This document shows, piece after piece, positions 39,653-47,860 of a stretch of DNA of 64,000 bases. Source of the DNA: Dermacoccus nishinomiyaensis (GTDB taxonomy: Bacteria; Actinomycetota; Actinomycetes; Actinomycetales; Dermatophilaceae). Below the pieces are notes generated by a model, which saw only the letters and a program-made list of their open reading frames with translations, did no database searches and was not told the origin of the DNA. Position 1 is the stretch's first letter. The number at the start of each line of letters is the position of its first letter. The stretch is taken from NCBI RefSeq assembly GCF_900447535.1, contig NZ_UFXX01000001.1, forward strand, positions 2,356,001 through 2,420,000, written 5' to 3'. The position numbers and the translations under genes are program-made.

Positions 39653-41706
39653 GCCGCCGTCAGCCGTCGGGGCCCGCCGCATCGGCCGCATCGCCCGGCT
39701 CGGGCACTCGCCCGCCGGGCCCGCCGGCCGGAGGGCCGCGTCGCGGGGGTCATGGCGCGGCGATGGCGCCCGCGGAGAAGTCGCTGAACTTCGGCGCATC
39801 CGCGCGCCGCCTCATCGGGCTGCTGAAACCGCATCGGCTGCGCGTCATCGCGGTACTGGCGCTCAGCGTCACGGCCGTCGTCATGAACGTCGTCGCGCCG
39901 AAGGTGCTCGGCAAGGCCGTCGACGCAGTGTTCGCGGGCTCGGTGAGCATGCATCTGCCCCTGGGCTCGACGAAGGCACAGGCCGTGGCGGCGCTGCGCG
40001 CGTCGGGGCAGTCGAAGATGGCCGACATGGTCGCGGCGATGGACCTCGTACCGGGCGCGGGCATCGACTTCGACCGTGTCGCGACGATCCTGCTCACCGT
40101 CGTCGCGCTCTACGTCGTTGCATCGCTGCTGCAGGTCGTGCAGGCGCGTCTGCTCAACACCGTCGTACAACGGACGGTGGAGAAACTGCGCGCCGACGTC
40201 GACGCCAAGCTGCAGCGCGTGCCGCTGTCCTATGTCGACTCGCGCCCGCGCGGCGAGCTGCTCTCGCGCGTGACGAACGACATAGACAACGTCGGGCAGT
40301 CGATGCAGCAGTCGGCGGGGCAGCTGCTCGTGTCGATCTGCACGGTGCTCGGCGTCGTCGTCATGATGCTGACGGTCTCGTGGCAGCTGACGATCGTCGC
40401 ACTGCTGACCATTCCCCTCGTCATGCTCGTCGCCGGGCAGATCATGAAGCGTTCGCAGGGGCAGTACGTGGCCCAGTGGGCGCACACGGGCACGCTCAAC
40501 GGGCAGATCGAGGAGGCGTTCACGGCGCACGAGCTCGTCAAGGTCTTCGGGCGCGGGCCGCAGGTGGAGGCGGCGTTCGCGTCGACGAACGCCTCCTTGA
40601 CGGAGGTCTCGCGCCGCGCGCAGTTCCTGTCGGGGCTGATGATGCCGATCATGATGTTCGTCGGCAACCTGCAGTACGTCGCGATCTGCGTCATCGGCGG
40701 CGTGCGCGTCGCGTCGGGGCAGATGACGCTCGGTGACGTCACCGCGTTCATCCAGTACTCGCGCCAGTTCACGCAGCCCGTCACGCAGATCGCGTCGATG
40801 ATCAACCTGCTGCAGTCCGGCGTCGCGAGCGCCGAGCGCGTGTTCGAGGTGCTCGACGCGCCGGAGGAGTCGCGCGACGCCCGCGGGCGCGGTGCCGGCG
40901 AGAACGCGCACCTGCCGACGCCGCTGCGCGGAGAGGTCGTCTTCGATGACGTGCGCTTCGGTTACGACCCTGACGCGTCGCTCATCACGGGCCTCGACCT
41001 GCGGATCGAGCCCGGCCAGACGGTCGCCATCGTCGGGCCGACGGGTGCGGGCAAGACGACGCTCGTCAACCTCGTCATGCGCTTCTACGACGTCGATGCG
41101 GGTCGCATCCTCGTCGACGGGGTCGACGTGCGTGACGTGCCACGCGAGGAGTTGCGCTGCCACTTCGGGATGGTGCTGCAGGACAGTTGGCTGTTCCGCG
41201 GCACGATCGCCGACAACCTGCGCTACGGGCGGCTCGACGCGAGCGACGACGAACTGCTCGAAGCCGCTCGCGCGACGTTCGTCGACCGGTTCGTGCACTC
41301 ACTGCCCGACGGCTATGACACGATCATCGACGACGAGGGCGGCTCCATCTCGACGGGTGAGCGTCAGCTCATCACCATCGCGCGCGCCTTCCTCGCGCGG
41401 CCCGACATCCTCATCCTCGACGAGGCGACGTCATCGGTCGACACGCGCACGGAGGCGACGCTCCAGCAGGCAATGGCGGCGCTGCGTCAGGATCGCACGA
41501 GCTTCGTCATCGCCCACCGACTGTCGACGATCCGTGACGCCGACATCATTCTCGTCATGGAGAACGGCGGCATCGTCGAACAGGGCTCGCACGACGATCT
41601 GCTCGCCGCGCGCGGCGCCTACTGGCGGTTGTACGAGGCACAGTTCGCCGGGGCGGCGCAGACCGACACGGACGAGGGGAAGGCAGCGGACGTACGACCG
41701 GCCTGA
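39649..41706 (+). CDS. ABC exporter half-transporter, catalytic partner
   Basis: 685 residues. A Pro/Gly-rich N-terminal tail of about 45 residues precedes the six-span exporter domain. The nucleotide-binding domain has Walker A GPTGAGKTT near 463, Walker B with catalytic Glu (ILILDEATSSVD, near 590) and the switch His (VIAHRLSTI). Its own signature is altered (ISTGERQLI rather than LSGGQ). The canonical ATP site pairs this half's Walker motifs with the intact SGGQ of its partner. GTG 39649 overlaps the partner's stop; GGAGG precedes it. Confidence 0.92.
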   Translation: MSRRQPSGPAASAASPGSGTRPPGPPAGGPRRGGHGAAMAPAEKSLNFGASARRLIGLLKPHRLRVIAVLALSVTAVVMNVVAPKVLGKAVDAVFAGSVSMHLPLGSTKAQAVAALRASGQSKMADMVAAMDLVPGAGIDFDRVATILLTVVALYVVASLLQVVQARLLNTVVQRTVEKLRADVDAKLQRVPLSYVDSRPRGELLSRVTNDIDNVGQSMQQSAGQLLVSICTVLGVVVMMLTVSWQLTIVALLTIPLVMLVAGQIMKRSQGQYVAQWAHTGTLNGQIEEAFTAHELVKVFGRGPQVEAAFASTNASLTEVSRRAQFLSGLMMPIMMFVGNLQYVAICVIGGVRVASGQMTLGDVTAFIQYSRQFTQPVTQIASMINLLQSGVASAERVFEVLDAPEESRDARGRGAGENAHLPTPLRGEVVFDDVRFGYDPDASLITGLDLRIEPGQTVAIVGPTGAGKTTLVNLVMRFYDVDAGRILVDGVDVRDVPREELRCHFGMVLQDSWLFRGTIADNLRYGRLDASDDELLEAARATFVDRFVHSLPDGYDTIIDDEGGSISTGERQLITIARAFLARPDILILDEATSSVDTRTEATLQQAMAALRQDRTSFVIAHRLSTIRDADIILVMENGGIVEQGSHDDLLAARGAYWRLYEAQFAGAAQTDTDEGKAADVRPA

Positions 41707-41755
41707 CGGGAGCCGGATGATTCCGGCGTCGTCGTCCGCATTCTTCGGCCGGGAA

Positions 41756-41789
41756 GACCGCCCCGACGTTCTCGAGGGCCGGGGCGGTC
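41756..41789. terminator. Hairpin between convergent genes
   Basis: GACCGCCCC and GGGGCGGTC around a 16-nt loop whose ends can also pair; lies between the exporter operon and the flavin oxidoreductase gene. Confidence 0.5.
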
Positions 41790-41798
41790 GACGGCATC

Positions 41799-42893
41799 TC
41801 AGCCCCGGGCGTGCTCCCACGCGCCGCGCGTGTACTGCGCCGGATACGGCGTCTCGCGCCATGTCAGACCCAGTTCGGCGGCGGCGCGCAGCGGCCAATA
41901 CGGCTCGCGCAGGCCTGCTCGTCCGATGAGGACGACGTCGGCGTCGCCCTCGGTGAGGATCGCCTCGGCCTGCGCGGGCTCCGTGATGAGTCCCACGGCT
42001 CCGGTCGCAATATCGGCCCCGCGCCGGATCTCGGACGCGAAACGCACCTGGTAGTTGGGCCCTACGGGGATGTCGGCGGGCACGTTGCCGCCGGTGCTCG
42101 TGTCGACGAGGTCGACGCCGACGGACTTCAGCTCGCGAGCGAGGCGGACGGTCTCGTCGATGTTCCAGCCCGTCTCGGCCCAATCGGTGGCCGAGACCCG
42201 CACGAAGAGCGGCTTCGCCTCCGGCCAGGCCCCGCGCACCTCGGTCGCGATGCGTAGCAGCAGACGGGCGCGGTTCTCGAAGGAGCCGCCGTACTCGTCG
42301 TCACGGCGGTTGGAGGCAGGGGAGAGGAACTCGTGCAGCAGGTAGCCGTGCGCTGCGTGGAGCTCGACGACGTCGAAACCGGCCTCGTCCGCGCGTCGGG
42401 CGGCGTCGACGAAGGCGTCCACGACGTCGTCGATGTCGGCGAGCGTCATGGCGCGGGGCGTTGCGTAACCGTCGAAGGCGACCGCGGACGGGCCGAGAGC
42501 CTCCCAACCGCCTGCGTCGACGGGCACGCTGCCGGAGGGCTCACCCGCGAAGGGGCGGTAGGTCGACGCCTTGCGTCCGGCGTGCGCGAGCTGGACTCCG
42601 ATCTTCGCGCCGTTCGCGTGGACGGCGTCGACGACGCGGCGCCATGCGGCCACCTGGTCGTGGTTCCACAGGCCGGCGTCCTGGGGGCTGATGCGCCCCT
42701 CGGGCGCGACGGCGGTGGCCTCCGTCAGCACGAGCCCGAAACCACCGACGGCGCGCGTCGCGTAGTGGACGAAGTGCCACGCGGTCGGGATACCGTCGCA
42801 CGCCTCGCAGCTGTACTGACACATCGGCGTGAGCCAGATGCGGTTGCGGAACTCGACGTCGCGCAGGGTGAGGGGTTCGAACAGCTGGGGCAT
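41799..42893 (-). CDS. namA: Old-yellow-enzyme family NADPH dehydrogenase (YqjM/NamA-like)
   Basis: 364 residues. FMN-dependent ene-reductase of the thermophilic-like OYE class: LTPMCQYSCE (Cys near the flavin, as in YqjM), HFVHYATRAVGG, VQLAHAGRKAS (catalytic His region), HAAHGYLLHEFLSPASN, NRRDDEYGGSFENRARL, and VLIGRAGLREPYWP. It reduces alpha,beta-unsaturated carbonyls or nitro compounds; the natural substrate is uncertain. ATG 42893; the ribosome site is poor. Confidence 0.9.
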   Translation of the reverse strand: MPQLFEPLTLRDVEFRNRIWLTPMCQYSCEACDGIPTAWHFVHYATRAVGGFGLVLTEATAVAPEGRISPQDAGLWNHDQVAAWRRVVDAVHANGAKIGVQLAHAGRKASTYRPFAGEPSGSVPVDAGGWEALGPSAVAFDGYATPRAMTLADIDDVVDAFVDAARRADEAGFDVVELHAAHGYLLHEFLSPASNRRDDEYGGSFENRARLLLRIATEVRGAWPEAKPLFVRVSATDWAETGWNIDETVRLARELKSVGVDLVDTSTGGNVPADIPVGPNYQVRFASEIRRGADIATGAVGLITEPAQAEAILTEGDADVVLIGRAGLREPYWPLRAAAELGLTWRETPYPAQYTRGAWEHARG

Positions 42894-43014
42894 GCGGGGG
42901 CCTTTCGTCAGGATCGGGCGCGGCCACGGACCGCGCCTCGTGGGGCCCATGCGACAACGGTGGTTAGGGACGCGATATTTCCTCGGCCCGTTGTTCTGGC
43001 CGCGAACCGCTCCG

Positions 43015-43929
43015 TCAGAACGCCGCCGATGCCTCGCCGCGCTTGACGTCGGCGCGCCATCGCGTGAGGAACGCGGCACCGGCGGCGTCGTTCGTCAGCG
43101 CCGGATCGGGCGTGACCTCGACGGGGTAGGTGCGCTCGAGCAGGCCGTCGGCGGGGCGAACGTCGCCGTGGCGCACGACGAATCCACGCTCGTGCAGACG
43201 ATCAGCCATCGCGTAGTCGCTGCGTGAATCGCCGAGGGTGCGCCACTCGCGCGGGGTGATGCCGCGCGTGGCGAGCAGTTCGATCGCCTTGTCGGCACCG
43301 ACGTTCTTGCCGACCCCAACGTGCTCGATGTCGGTCGAGATGATCGTCGGATCGATGCGGACGGCGATGTCTTCACTGCCGTTGAGCGCTTCTCGCTCAC
43401 CCCAGACGACGCCGATCTCCTGCTCGGCGAGGTAATCCCAAACCCGCTGATCGAACGCGTGCTGACGTTCGCGGTAGACGTCGAGGTCGATGCCATGGTG
43501 CGCCTCGAGGCTCACCATGGCCTTCTTCGTGTCGTCGAAGAACATGGCGTCGTCGAAATCGGGGGCGATACTGCGGCAGTACTCGACGAGCCCCGTCGGA
43601 ACGCGCAGGGCGTCGTCGACGCGCAGGTCGACGCCCGCGTTGCGCAGGTGCGCGCGCGTCGGGGTGAACCACGTCGCGCCCTTCTCACAGACGGCGATGA
43701 CGGGCGCGTCGTCGGGTAGTCCGGCGTCGAGCAGGGCGGGCATGACGGTGGCTGCGACGAAGTCGTCGGAGCGACCCGTGTTGAACACGATGGGGACGCC
43801 CGCCCGCGCCATCGCGACGAGATCCGTGGCGATCGACGGGATCGCGACGGTGCGCGTCACCGGGCTCGCGATGGGTCCGTCGACGTCGAGGAGGAGGCCG
43901 TACAGGGGTTCGCGCAGCTGGCTCGTCAT
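43015..43929 (-). CDS. HAD-superfamily hydrolase (Cof-like)
   Basis: 304 residues. Motif I is LLLDVDGPI, motif II NTGRSD, motif III region GKNVGADKAIELL with Lys, and motif IV TLGDSRSDYAM, all of the C2-cap Cof/sucrose-phosphatase-like HAD type. Substrate, probably a sugar phosphate, is unknown. ATG 43929; GACACT six bases upstream on the minus strand is a weak leaderless -10. It is divergent from scoA. Confidence 0.8.
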   Translation of the reverse strand: MTSQLREPLYGLLLDVDGPIASPVTRTVAIPSIATDLVAMARAGVPIVFNTGRSDDFVAATVMPALLDAGLPDDAPVIAVCEKGATWFTPTRAHLRNAGVDLRVDDALRVPTGLVEYCRSIAPDFDDAMFFDDTKKAMVSLEAHHGIDLDVYRERQHAFDQRVWDYLAEQEIGVVWGEREALNGSEDIAVRIDPTIISTDIEHVGVGKNVGADKAIELLATRGITPREWRTLGDSRSDYAMADRLHERGFVVRHGDVRPADGLLERTYPVEVTPDPALTNDAAGAAFLTRWRADVKRGEASAAF

Positions 43930-43983
43930 GCTCGAAGTGTCGTCGCGCGCGGGGCCGGTCGCAAGCCGCACCCCCACGCCTCG

Positions 43984-44030
43984 GTTAAGGATGATTAACT
44001 GAAGTCGGCATGGTGTGAGGTGCATCTCAC
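43984..44030. promoter_or_regulatory. Two inverted repeats upstream of scoA
   Basis: GTTAA-N6-TTAAC (43984-43999) and GTGAG-N6-CTCAC (44015-44030), both with 6-bp centres, in the 122-bp gap between the HAD gene and scoA. They could be operators for the ketone-body genes; no regulator gene is adjacent. Confidence 0.35.
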
Positions 44031-44051
44031 GAAGCGCGATCTGGAGGGTTC

Positions 44052-44831
44052 ATGGACAAGGTGGTGGCCTCGGCTGCGGAAGCGGTCGCCGACATCGGTG
44101 ACGGTTCGTCGCTCGCCGTCGGAGGGTTCGGGCTGTGCGGCATCCCGAGCGTCCTCATCGCGGCGCTGCACGAGCACGGCGCGAAGGATCTTGACGTCGT
44201 CTCCAACAACTGTGGGGTCGACGACTGGGGTCTCGGCGTGCTGCTGCGCGACGGGCGCCTGCGCACCGTCATCGCGTCGTACGTGGGCGAGAACAAGGAA
44301 TTCGCGCGCCAGTACCTCGAGGGCGAGCTGGAGGTGCACCTGACGCCGCAGGGCACCCTCGCGGAGAAGTTGCGCGCCGGTGGCGCAGGCATCCCCGCGT
44401 TCTACACGGCGACGGGTGTGGGTACGCAGGTCGCCGACGGCGGCATGCCGTGGAAGTACGCGGCCGACGGCTCGGTAGAGAAGGCCTCACCGGCGAAGGA
44501 GACGCGCGTCTACGGTGACGGCGACGACGCGAAGCCGTACGTGCTCGAGGAGGCCATCACGACGGACTTCGCACTCGTGCGTGCGGCGAAGGGTGATCGT
44601 CACGGCAACCTGGTGTTCAACCTGTCGGCGCGCAACTTCAACCCGCTGTGTGCGATGGCGGGCCGCGTCGTCGTCGCGGAGGTGGAGCAGCTCGTCGAGC
44701 CGGGCGACATCCACCCCGACGACGTCCACCTGCCCGGCATCTACGTGCAGCGAGTCGTGGAATTGACGTCCGAACAGGCTGACGACAAGCGGATCGAGAA
44801 GCGCACGACCCGCGAGACGGAGGGTGACTGA
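44052..44831 (+). CDS. scoA: 3-oxoacid CoA-transferase subunit A
   Basis: 259 residues. Alpha subunit of succinyl-CoA:3-ketoacid CoA-transferase: GGFGLCGIPSVLI, VSNNCGVDDWGLG, LTPQGTLAEKLRAGGAGIPAFYT and NLSARNFNPLCAMAG are family signatures. Moves CoA between succinyl-CoA and acetoacetate with ScoB. ATG 44052 is preceded by GGAGGG. The last 11 codons ([11 protein letters not shown]) are repeated at the end of each of five following mini-ORFs. Confidence 0.95.
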   Translation: MDKVVASAAEAVADIGDGSSLAVGGFGLCGIPSVLIAALHEHGAKDLDVVSNNCGVDDWGLGVLLRDGRLRTVIASYVGENKEFARQYLEGELEVHLTPQGTLAEKLRAGGAGIPAFYTATGVGTQVADGGMPWKYAADGSVEKASPAKETRVYGDGDDAKPYVLEEAITTDFALVRAAKGDRHGNLVFNLSARNFNPLCAMAGRVVVAEVEQLVEPGDIHPDDVHLPGIYVQRVVELTSEQADDKRIEKRTTRETEGD

Positions 44832-44832
44832 G

Positions 44833-44913
44833 ATGGATGGGCGACTGTTCGGGGGGCGTGCGTTCGACCGAGAGTGCGAGAAGCGCACGACCCGCGAGAC
44901 GGAGGGTGACTGA
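44833..44913 (+). CDS. Tandem 26-codon mini-ORF, copy 1
   Basis: ATG to TGA in 81 nt: begins [15 protein letters not shown] and ends [11 protein letters not shown], identical to the ScoA C-terminus. GGAGG lies 8 nt before its ATG, inside the scoA end; TGA-g-ATG spacing favours re-initiation. It is unknown whether the peptide has a function or merely results from repeat expansion. One Cys per copy. Confidence 0.45.
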   Translation: MDGRLFGGRAFDRECEKRTTRETEGD

Positions 44914-44914
44914 G

Positions 44915-44995
44915 ATGGATGGGCGACTGTTCGGGGGGCGTGCGTTCGACCGAGAGTGCGAGAAGCGCACGACCCGCGAGACGGAGGGTGACTGA
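44915..44995 (+). CDS. Tandem 26-codon mini-ORF, copy 2
   Basis: Identical in DNA and predicted peptide to copy 1, with its own GGAGG 8 nt upstream. Confidence 0.45.
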   Translation: MDGRLFGGRAFDRECEKRTTRETEGD

Positions 44996-44996
44996 G

Positions 44997-45077
44997 ATGG
45001 ATGGGCGACTGTTCGGGGGGCGTGCGTTCGACCGAGAGTGCGAGAAGCGCACGACCCGCGAGACGGAGGGTGACTGA
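44997..45077 (+). CDS. Tandem 26-codon mini-ORF, copy 3
   Basis: Identical to copy 1; same TGA-g-ATG junctions on both sides. Confidence 0.45.
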   Translation: MDGRLFGGRAFDRECEKRTTRETEGD

Positions 45078-45078
45078 G

Positions 45079-45159
45079 ATGGATGGGCGACTGTTCGGGG
45101 GGCGTGCGTTCGACCGAGAGTGCGAGAAGCGCACGACCCGCGAGACGGAGGGTGACTGA
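45079..45159 (+). CDS. Tandem 26-codon mini-ORF, copy 4
   Basis: Identical to copy 1; same junctions. Confidence 0.45.
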   Translation: MDGRLFGGRAFDRECEKRTTRETEGD

Positions 45160-45160
45160 G

Positions 45161-45241
45161 ATGGATGGGCGACTGTTCGGGGGGCGTGCGTTCGACCGAG
45201 AGTGCGAGAAGCGCACGACCCGCGAGACGGAGGGTGACTGA
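45161..45241 (+). CDS. Tandem 26-codon mini-ORF, copy 5
   Basis: Identical to copy 1. Its stop is followed by one base (C instead of G) and the scoB ATG, so it supplies scoB's GGAGG ribosome-binding site. Confidence 0.45.
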   Translation: MDGRLFGGRAFDRECEKRTTRETEGD

Positions 45242-45242
45242 C

Positions 45243-45887
45243 ATGGCCTGGACGCGAGAGCAGATGGCGGCGCGTGCTGCGGCGGAGCTGCAGGACGGCG
45301 ATTACGTCAACCTGGGCATCGGGTTGCCGACGCTCGTGCCGAACTACGTGGCGGACGACGTCGAACTCGTCCTGCAGTCGGAGAACGGGCTGCTGGGGGT
45401 AGGCGCGTATCCGAGCGATGGCGCCGTCGATCCCGACCTCATCAATGCGGGCAAGGAGACGGTGACGCTGCGGCGCGGCGCCTCGACGTTCGACTCGGCG
45501 ATGTCGTTCGGCATGATCCGGGGCGGCAAGGTCGATGCGGCCATCCTCGGTGCCATGCAGGTGTCGGCGGACGGTGACATCGCGAACTGGATGATCCCGG
45601 GCAAGATGGTCAAGGGCATGGGTGGCGCGATGGATCTCGTGCACGGCGCGAAGAAGGTCATCGTCCTCATGGAGCACTGCGCGAAGGACGGATCGCCCAA
45701 GATCCTGCCCGCGTGCACCCTGCCGATCACGGGGCTCGGTGTCGTCGAGCGCACCATCACCGACCTCGCCGTCATCGACGTGACGCCCGACGGTCTCGTC
45801 GTCACCGAACTCGCACCGGACGTGACGTTCGCCGAGCTCGAGTCGAGGACGGGCGTGCCGCTGACGGCGGCGGCATCGGTGGGCTGA
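45243..45887 (+). CDS. scoB: 3-oxoacid CoA-transferase subunit B
   Basis: 214 residues. Beta subunit carrying the catalytic Glu at residue 47 (LQSENGLLG), which forms the glutamyl-CoA intermediate. Other signatures: [30 protein letters not shown] and [21 protein letters not shown]. Translation starts one base after the fifth mini-ORF stop. The operon ends at the hairpin at 45940-45980. Confidence 0.95.
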   Translation: MAWTREQMAARAAAELQDGDYVNLGIGLPTLVPNYVADDVELVLQSENGLLGVGAYPSDGAVDPDLINAGKETVTLRRGASTFDSAMSFGMIRGGKVDAAILGAMQVSADGDIANWMIPGKMVKGMGGAMDLVHGAKKVIVLMEHCAKDGSPKILPACTLPITGLGVVERTITDLAVIDVTPDGLVVTELAPDVTFAELESRTGVPLTAAASVG

Positions 45888-45939
45888 GGCAGCCATTCGG
45901 CCGCCGTGGGTGATCGACGGCGATCCGGGCGCGCGGCGT

Positions 45940-45980
45940 GAGCTCGGGGCGTCGTCGGAGACCGATGACACCCCGAGCTC
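45940..45980. terminator. scoAB terminator hairpin
   Basis: 19-bp stem (45940-45958 with 45962-45980) with one mismatch and one G-T pair, 3-nt loop, 52 bp after scoB. Confidence 0.7.
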
Positions 45981-46110
45981 CAGCGCGGCCTCGGGACGAC
46001 GCGGCGATCGATGGCGACGCGGGGGATGCCCAGTGTGACCTCGGGCGGCCCTGGGGGTGTTCCATAGTGCGACAACGCAGTAGCGTGGCAGTGAGGAAAG
46101 GTGGTGCGTC

Positions 46111-46470
46111 ATGGGGACGTGGAACTACGTGGTGAACGAGAAGTTCACCGAGGAGTACGGCGAGGGTTCGCTCAGCCGGTTCGCGGACATGCTCGGCGAC
46201 GTCGCCGGGCGAGTGCGGCCGGGCGATCGTGACGGCGCGATGGAACTGCTCGACGCAGGCTTCGAGCGTCTGGGCATGAACATGCCGAAGCTCACGCGTG
46301 ACCAGCTCGCCGAGAACCTGACGATGGCGGAGCACAGCACTATCGTCATCAGCGATGACTCCGGTCGCATCATCGCCGAGCACGCGCTGCCGGGTGCGGT
46401 GACCAGCACCGACGAGGAGCGGCGCACGCACGTCGAGCCCGAGGACGGCGACCGCCCGGCCTACAGCTGA
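46111..46470 (+). CDS. Small soluble protein, unknown function
   Basis: 119 residues, mixed charge, no membrane segment or signal. Begins MGTWNYVVNEKFTEEYGEGS, with a helical middle (MELLDAGFERLGMNMPKLTRDQLAENL). I recognise no domain. ATG 46111 is preceded by GGAAAGGTGG. It stands alone between the scoAB terminator and tRNA-Lys. Confidence 0.6.
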   Translation: MGTWNYVVNEKFTEEYGEGSLSRFADMLGDVAGRVRPGDRDGAMELLDAGFERLGMNMPKLTRDQLAENLTMAEHSTIVISDDSGRIIAEHALPGAVTSTDEERRTHVEPEDGDRPAYS

Positions 46471-46548
46471 GCAGCCGCTCGCCCCGTTCGTCGGCACCCG
46501 CTCGCAAGGCTCGCCCCGCCCGGTTCGTCGTGGCGCGTCGGGCGGGGC

Positions 46549-46623
46549 TAGGCTGTCTCGCGCTGCACGGTGGCCGTGCGAGTCGACGATCGTGAGTCGG
46601 ACGACTCGTCACGATTCTCTTCT
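46549..46623 (+). ncRNA. Possible small RNA or structured leader
   Basis: TAGGCT (46549-46554) resembles a -10 box. It is followed by a 6-bp hairpin (46565-46579) and an 11-12 bp bulged hairpin (46589-46615), then TCTCTTCT. This looks like promoter, stem, terminator. It could also be the 5' leader of tRNA-Lys. Confidence 0.25.
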
Positions 46624-46673
46624 GGCGCATCGAGCCCGATGCAAGGATCTGGGTGCCAGGAGCCGAGCAGCAA

Positions 46674-46749
46674 GGGCCTTTAGCTCAATTGGCAGAGCTG
46701 CGGACTTTTAATCCGTAGGTTGTGGGTTCGAGCCCCACAGGGCCCACCA
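46674..46749 (+). tRNA. tRNA-Lys (TTT)
   Basis: Cloverleaf with acceptor GGGCCTT/AGGGCCC, anticodon loop CTTTTAA with TTT, discriminator A and an encoded CCA at 46747-46749. Dispersed motif copy C starts 10 bp after the CCA. Confidence 0.96.
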
Positions 46750-46759
46750 CTCGTCGGCG

Positions 46760-46786
46760 CGACGAATGTGGACGAAAACCGCCGTT
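46760..46786 (-). repeat. Dispersed 27-bp motif, copy C
   Basis: Matches copies A and B at 25 of 27 positions in the opposite orientation; starts 10 bp after tRNA-Lys. Confidence 0.7.
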
Positions 46787-46854
46787 GTGCCAGGTCCCGA
46801 CCTGCCCGTCCCTTCTGCGATTTGCAACGACATTCGGTCCAGCAGACACGCGGG

Positions 46855-47517
46855 TCACGACGCAGGTCGCGTCGCTCCACTCCTCGCGGCCCCGCCCATC
46901 GACGCACCACTCGTCGGCGGCAGGGGCTTGGCGTACTTGCGCATCGTGCGGGCGATGGCGGCGACGTAGTGTTCCGTCTCCGCGAACGGCGGGACGCCCT
47001 GGTACTTCGTCACGTTGCCGAAGCCTGCGTTGTAGCCGGCGAGCGCGAGGCGCATGGGGTTGTCGGCGATGCCTGAACGTTCGGCCCGCTGCTTCAGCTC
47101 ACGCATCAAACGCCCCTGTGCGGCGATGGCGTCGGCGGGGTCGAACGGGTCGCCCTTGCCGTGGCTGGCCCACGCGTCGGGCGTGAACTGGGCGAGCCCC
47201 TTGGCGTTCGCGTGCGAGACGGCCTTCGGGTTCCACTTCGACTCGACCTCGAGCTGCGCAGCGAGCACAGCGCCGGGCACGCCCGATTCGCGCGACGCCG
47301 CCGCGACGAGCGGCCCCCAGCCGTTCGGCACCTTCGACTCGTCCAGCGCGCCGAGGGGCGCGTCGAACGACGGGACGAGCTGCGGGTCCGAGCGTGTCGA
47401 CGTCATGAGCAGCAGCAATCCCGCGCACAGCGCGACGACGAGGCACGTCACGACGATGCGCCCACGCCGCGTCAGACGGATGGGCGCGGACGATGACGCG
47501 GCGCGTCGTGGGGTCAT
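46855..47517 (-). CDS. Membrane-anchored lytic transglycosylase (SLT domain)
   Basis: 220 residues. A basic N-terminus and one hydrophobic anchor (VVTCLVVALCAGLLLLM, about 22-38) are followed by an SLT/goose-lysozyme-like domain: AQLEVESKWNPKAVSHANA with the catalytic Glu, KGLAQFTPDAW, and LALAGYNAGFGNV. It cleaves peptidoglycan glycan strands with anhydro-muramyl ends. ATG 47517 has GAGAAG upstream. Confidence 0.88.
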   Translation of the reverse strand: MTPRRAASSSAPIRLTRRGRIVVTCLVVALCAGLLLLMTSTRSDPQLVPSFDAPLGALDESKVPNGWGPLVAAASRESGVPGAVLAAQLEVESKWNPKAVSHANAKGLAQFTPDAWASHGKGDPFDPADAIAAQGRLMRELKQRAERSGIADNPMRLALAGYNAGFGNVTKYQGVPPFAETEHYVAAIARTMRKYAKPLPPTSGASMGGAARSGATRPAS

Positions 47518-47860
47518 GATCTTCTCGTTCGCTCTCGTCTCGCGCGTCTTGAGGTCCGACTCTCGGCCGAACCCGGCTGCTTGCCCGCTGCTGCCTCACA
47601 CGCTGCCAAACGATCAGGGGGCGTAGAACCCTGTCGATGTACGCATCCCCTCCGCAAGGCCGGGGTAGCGGGCCGCTCCAGTCTGACAGGCTGCCGGCGC
47701 CCGTCTCGGCTGCCACGCTCCGAGGGCCTGACGACGACGCGTCGCTGCAACGTCGCACAACACGTCGACAGATGGTCGCAGCCCCCCGACGACGGGCAGC
47801 CCTGATAAATCGACGAACACATGAACGTCCGCCCAGACCTCATCCACGCGCCTCGTCGAG

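Larger units (their letters stand above)
44795..45241 (+). repeat. 82-bp tandem repeat array between scoA and scoB
   Basis: Five contiguous identical 82-bp units at 44832-44913, 44914-44995, 44996-45077, 45078-45159 and 45160-45241. The last 37 bp of each unit equals the scoA 3' end (44795-44831); the first 45 bp are unique. By eye there is no difference between the five units, so the array is recent or maintained. Confidence 0.9.

Noticed and set aside
44832-45241. CRISPR-like array
   Set aside because: The units are contiguous and identical with no variable spacers, and no cas genes are nearby.
44487-46112. Long minus-strand ORF across the 82-bp repeats with a repeating Ser/Arg/Pro/His pattern
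   Set aside because: The repeat unit happens to lack stops in all three antisense frames, and 3 x 82 bp gives a repeating 82-residue pattern. It covers scoA, scoB and known coding strand signals, so it is a shadow.
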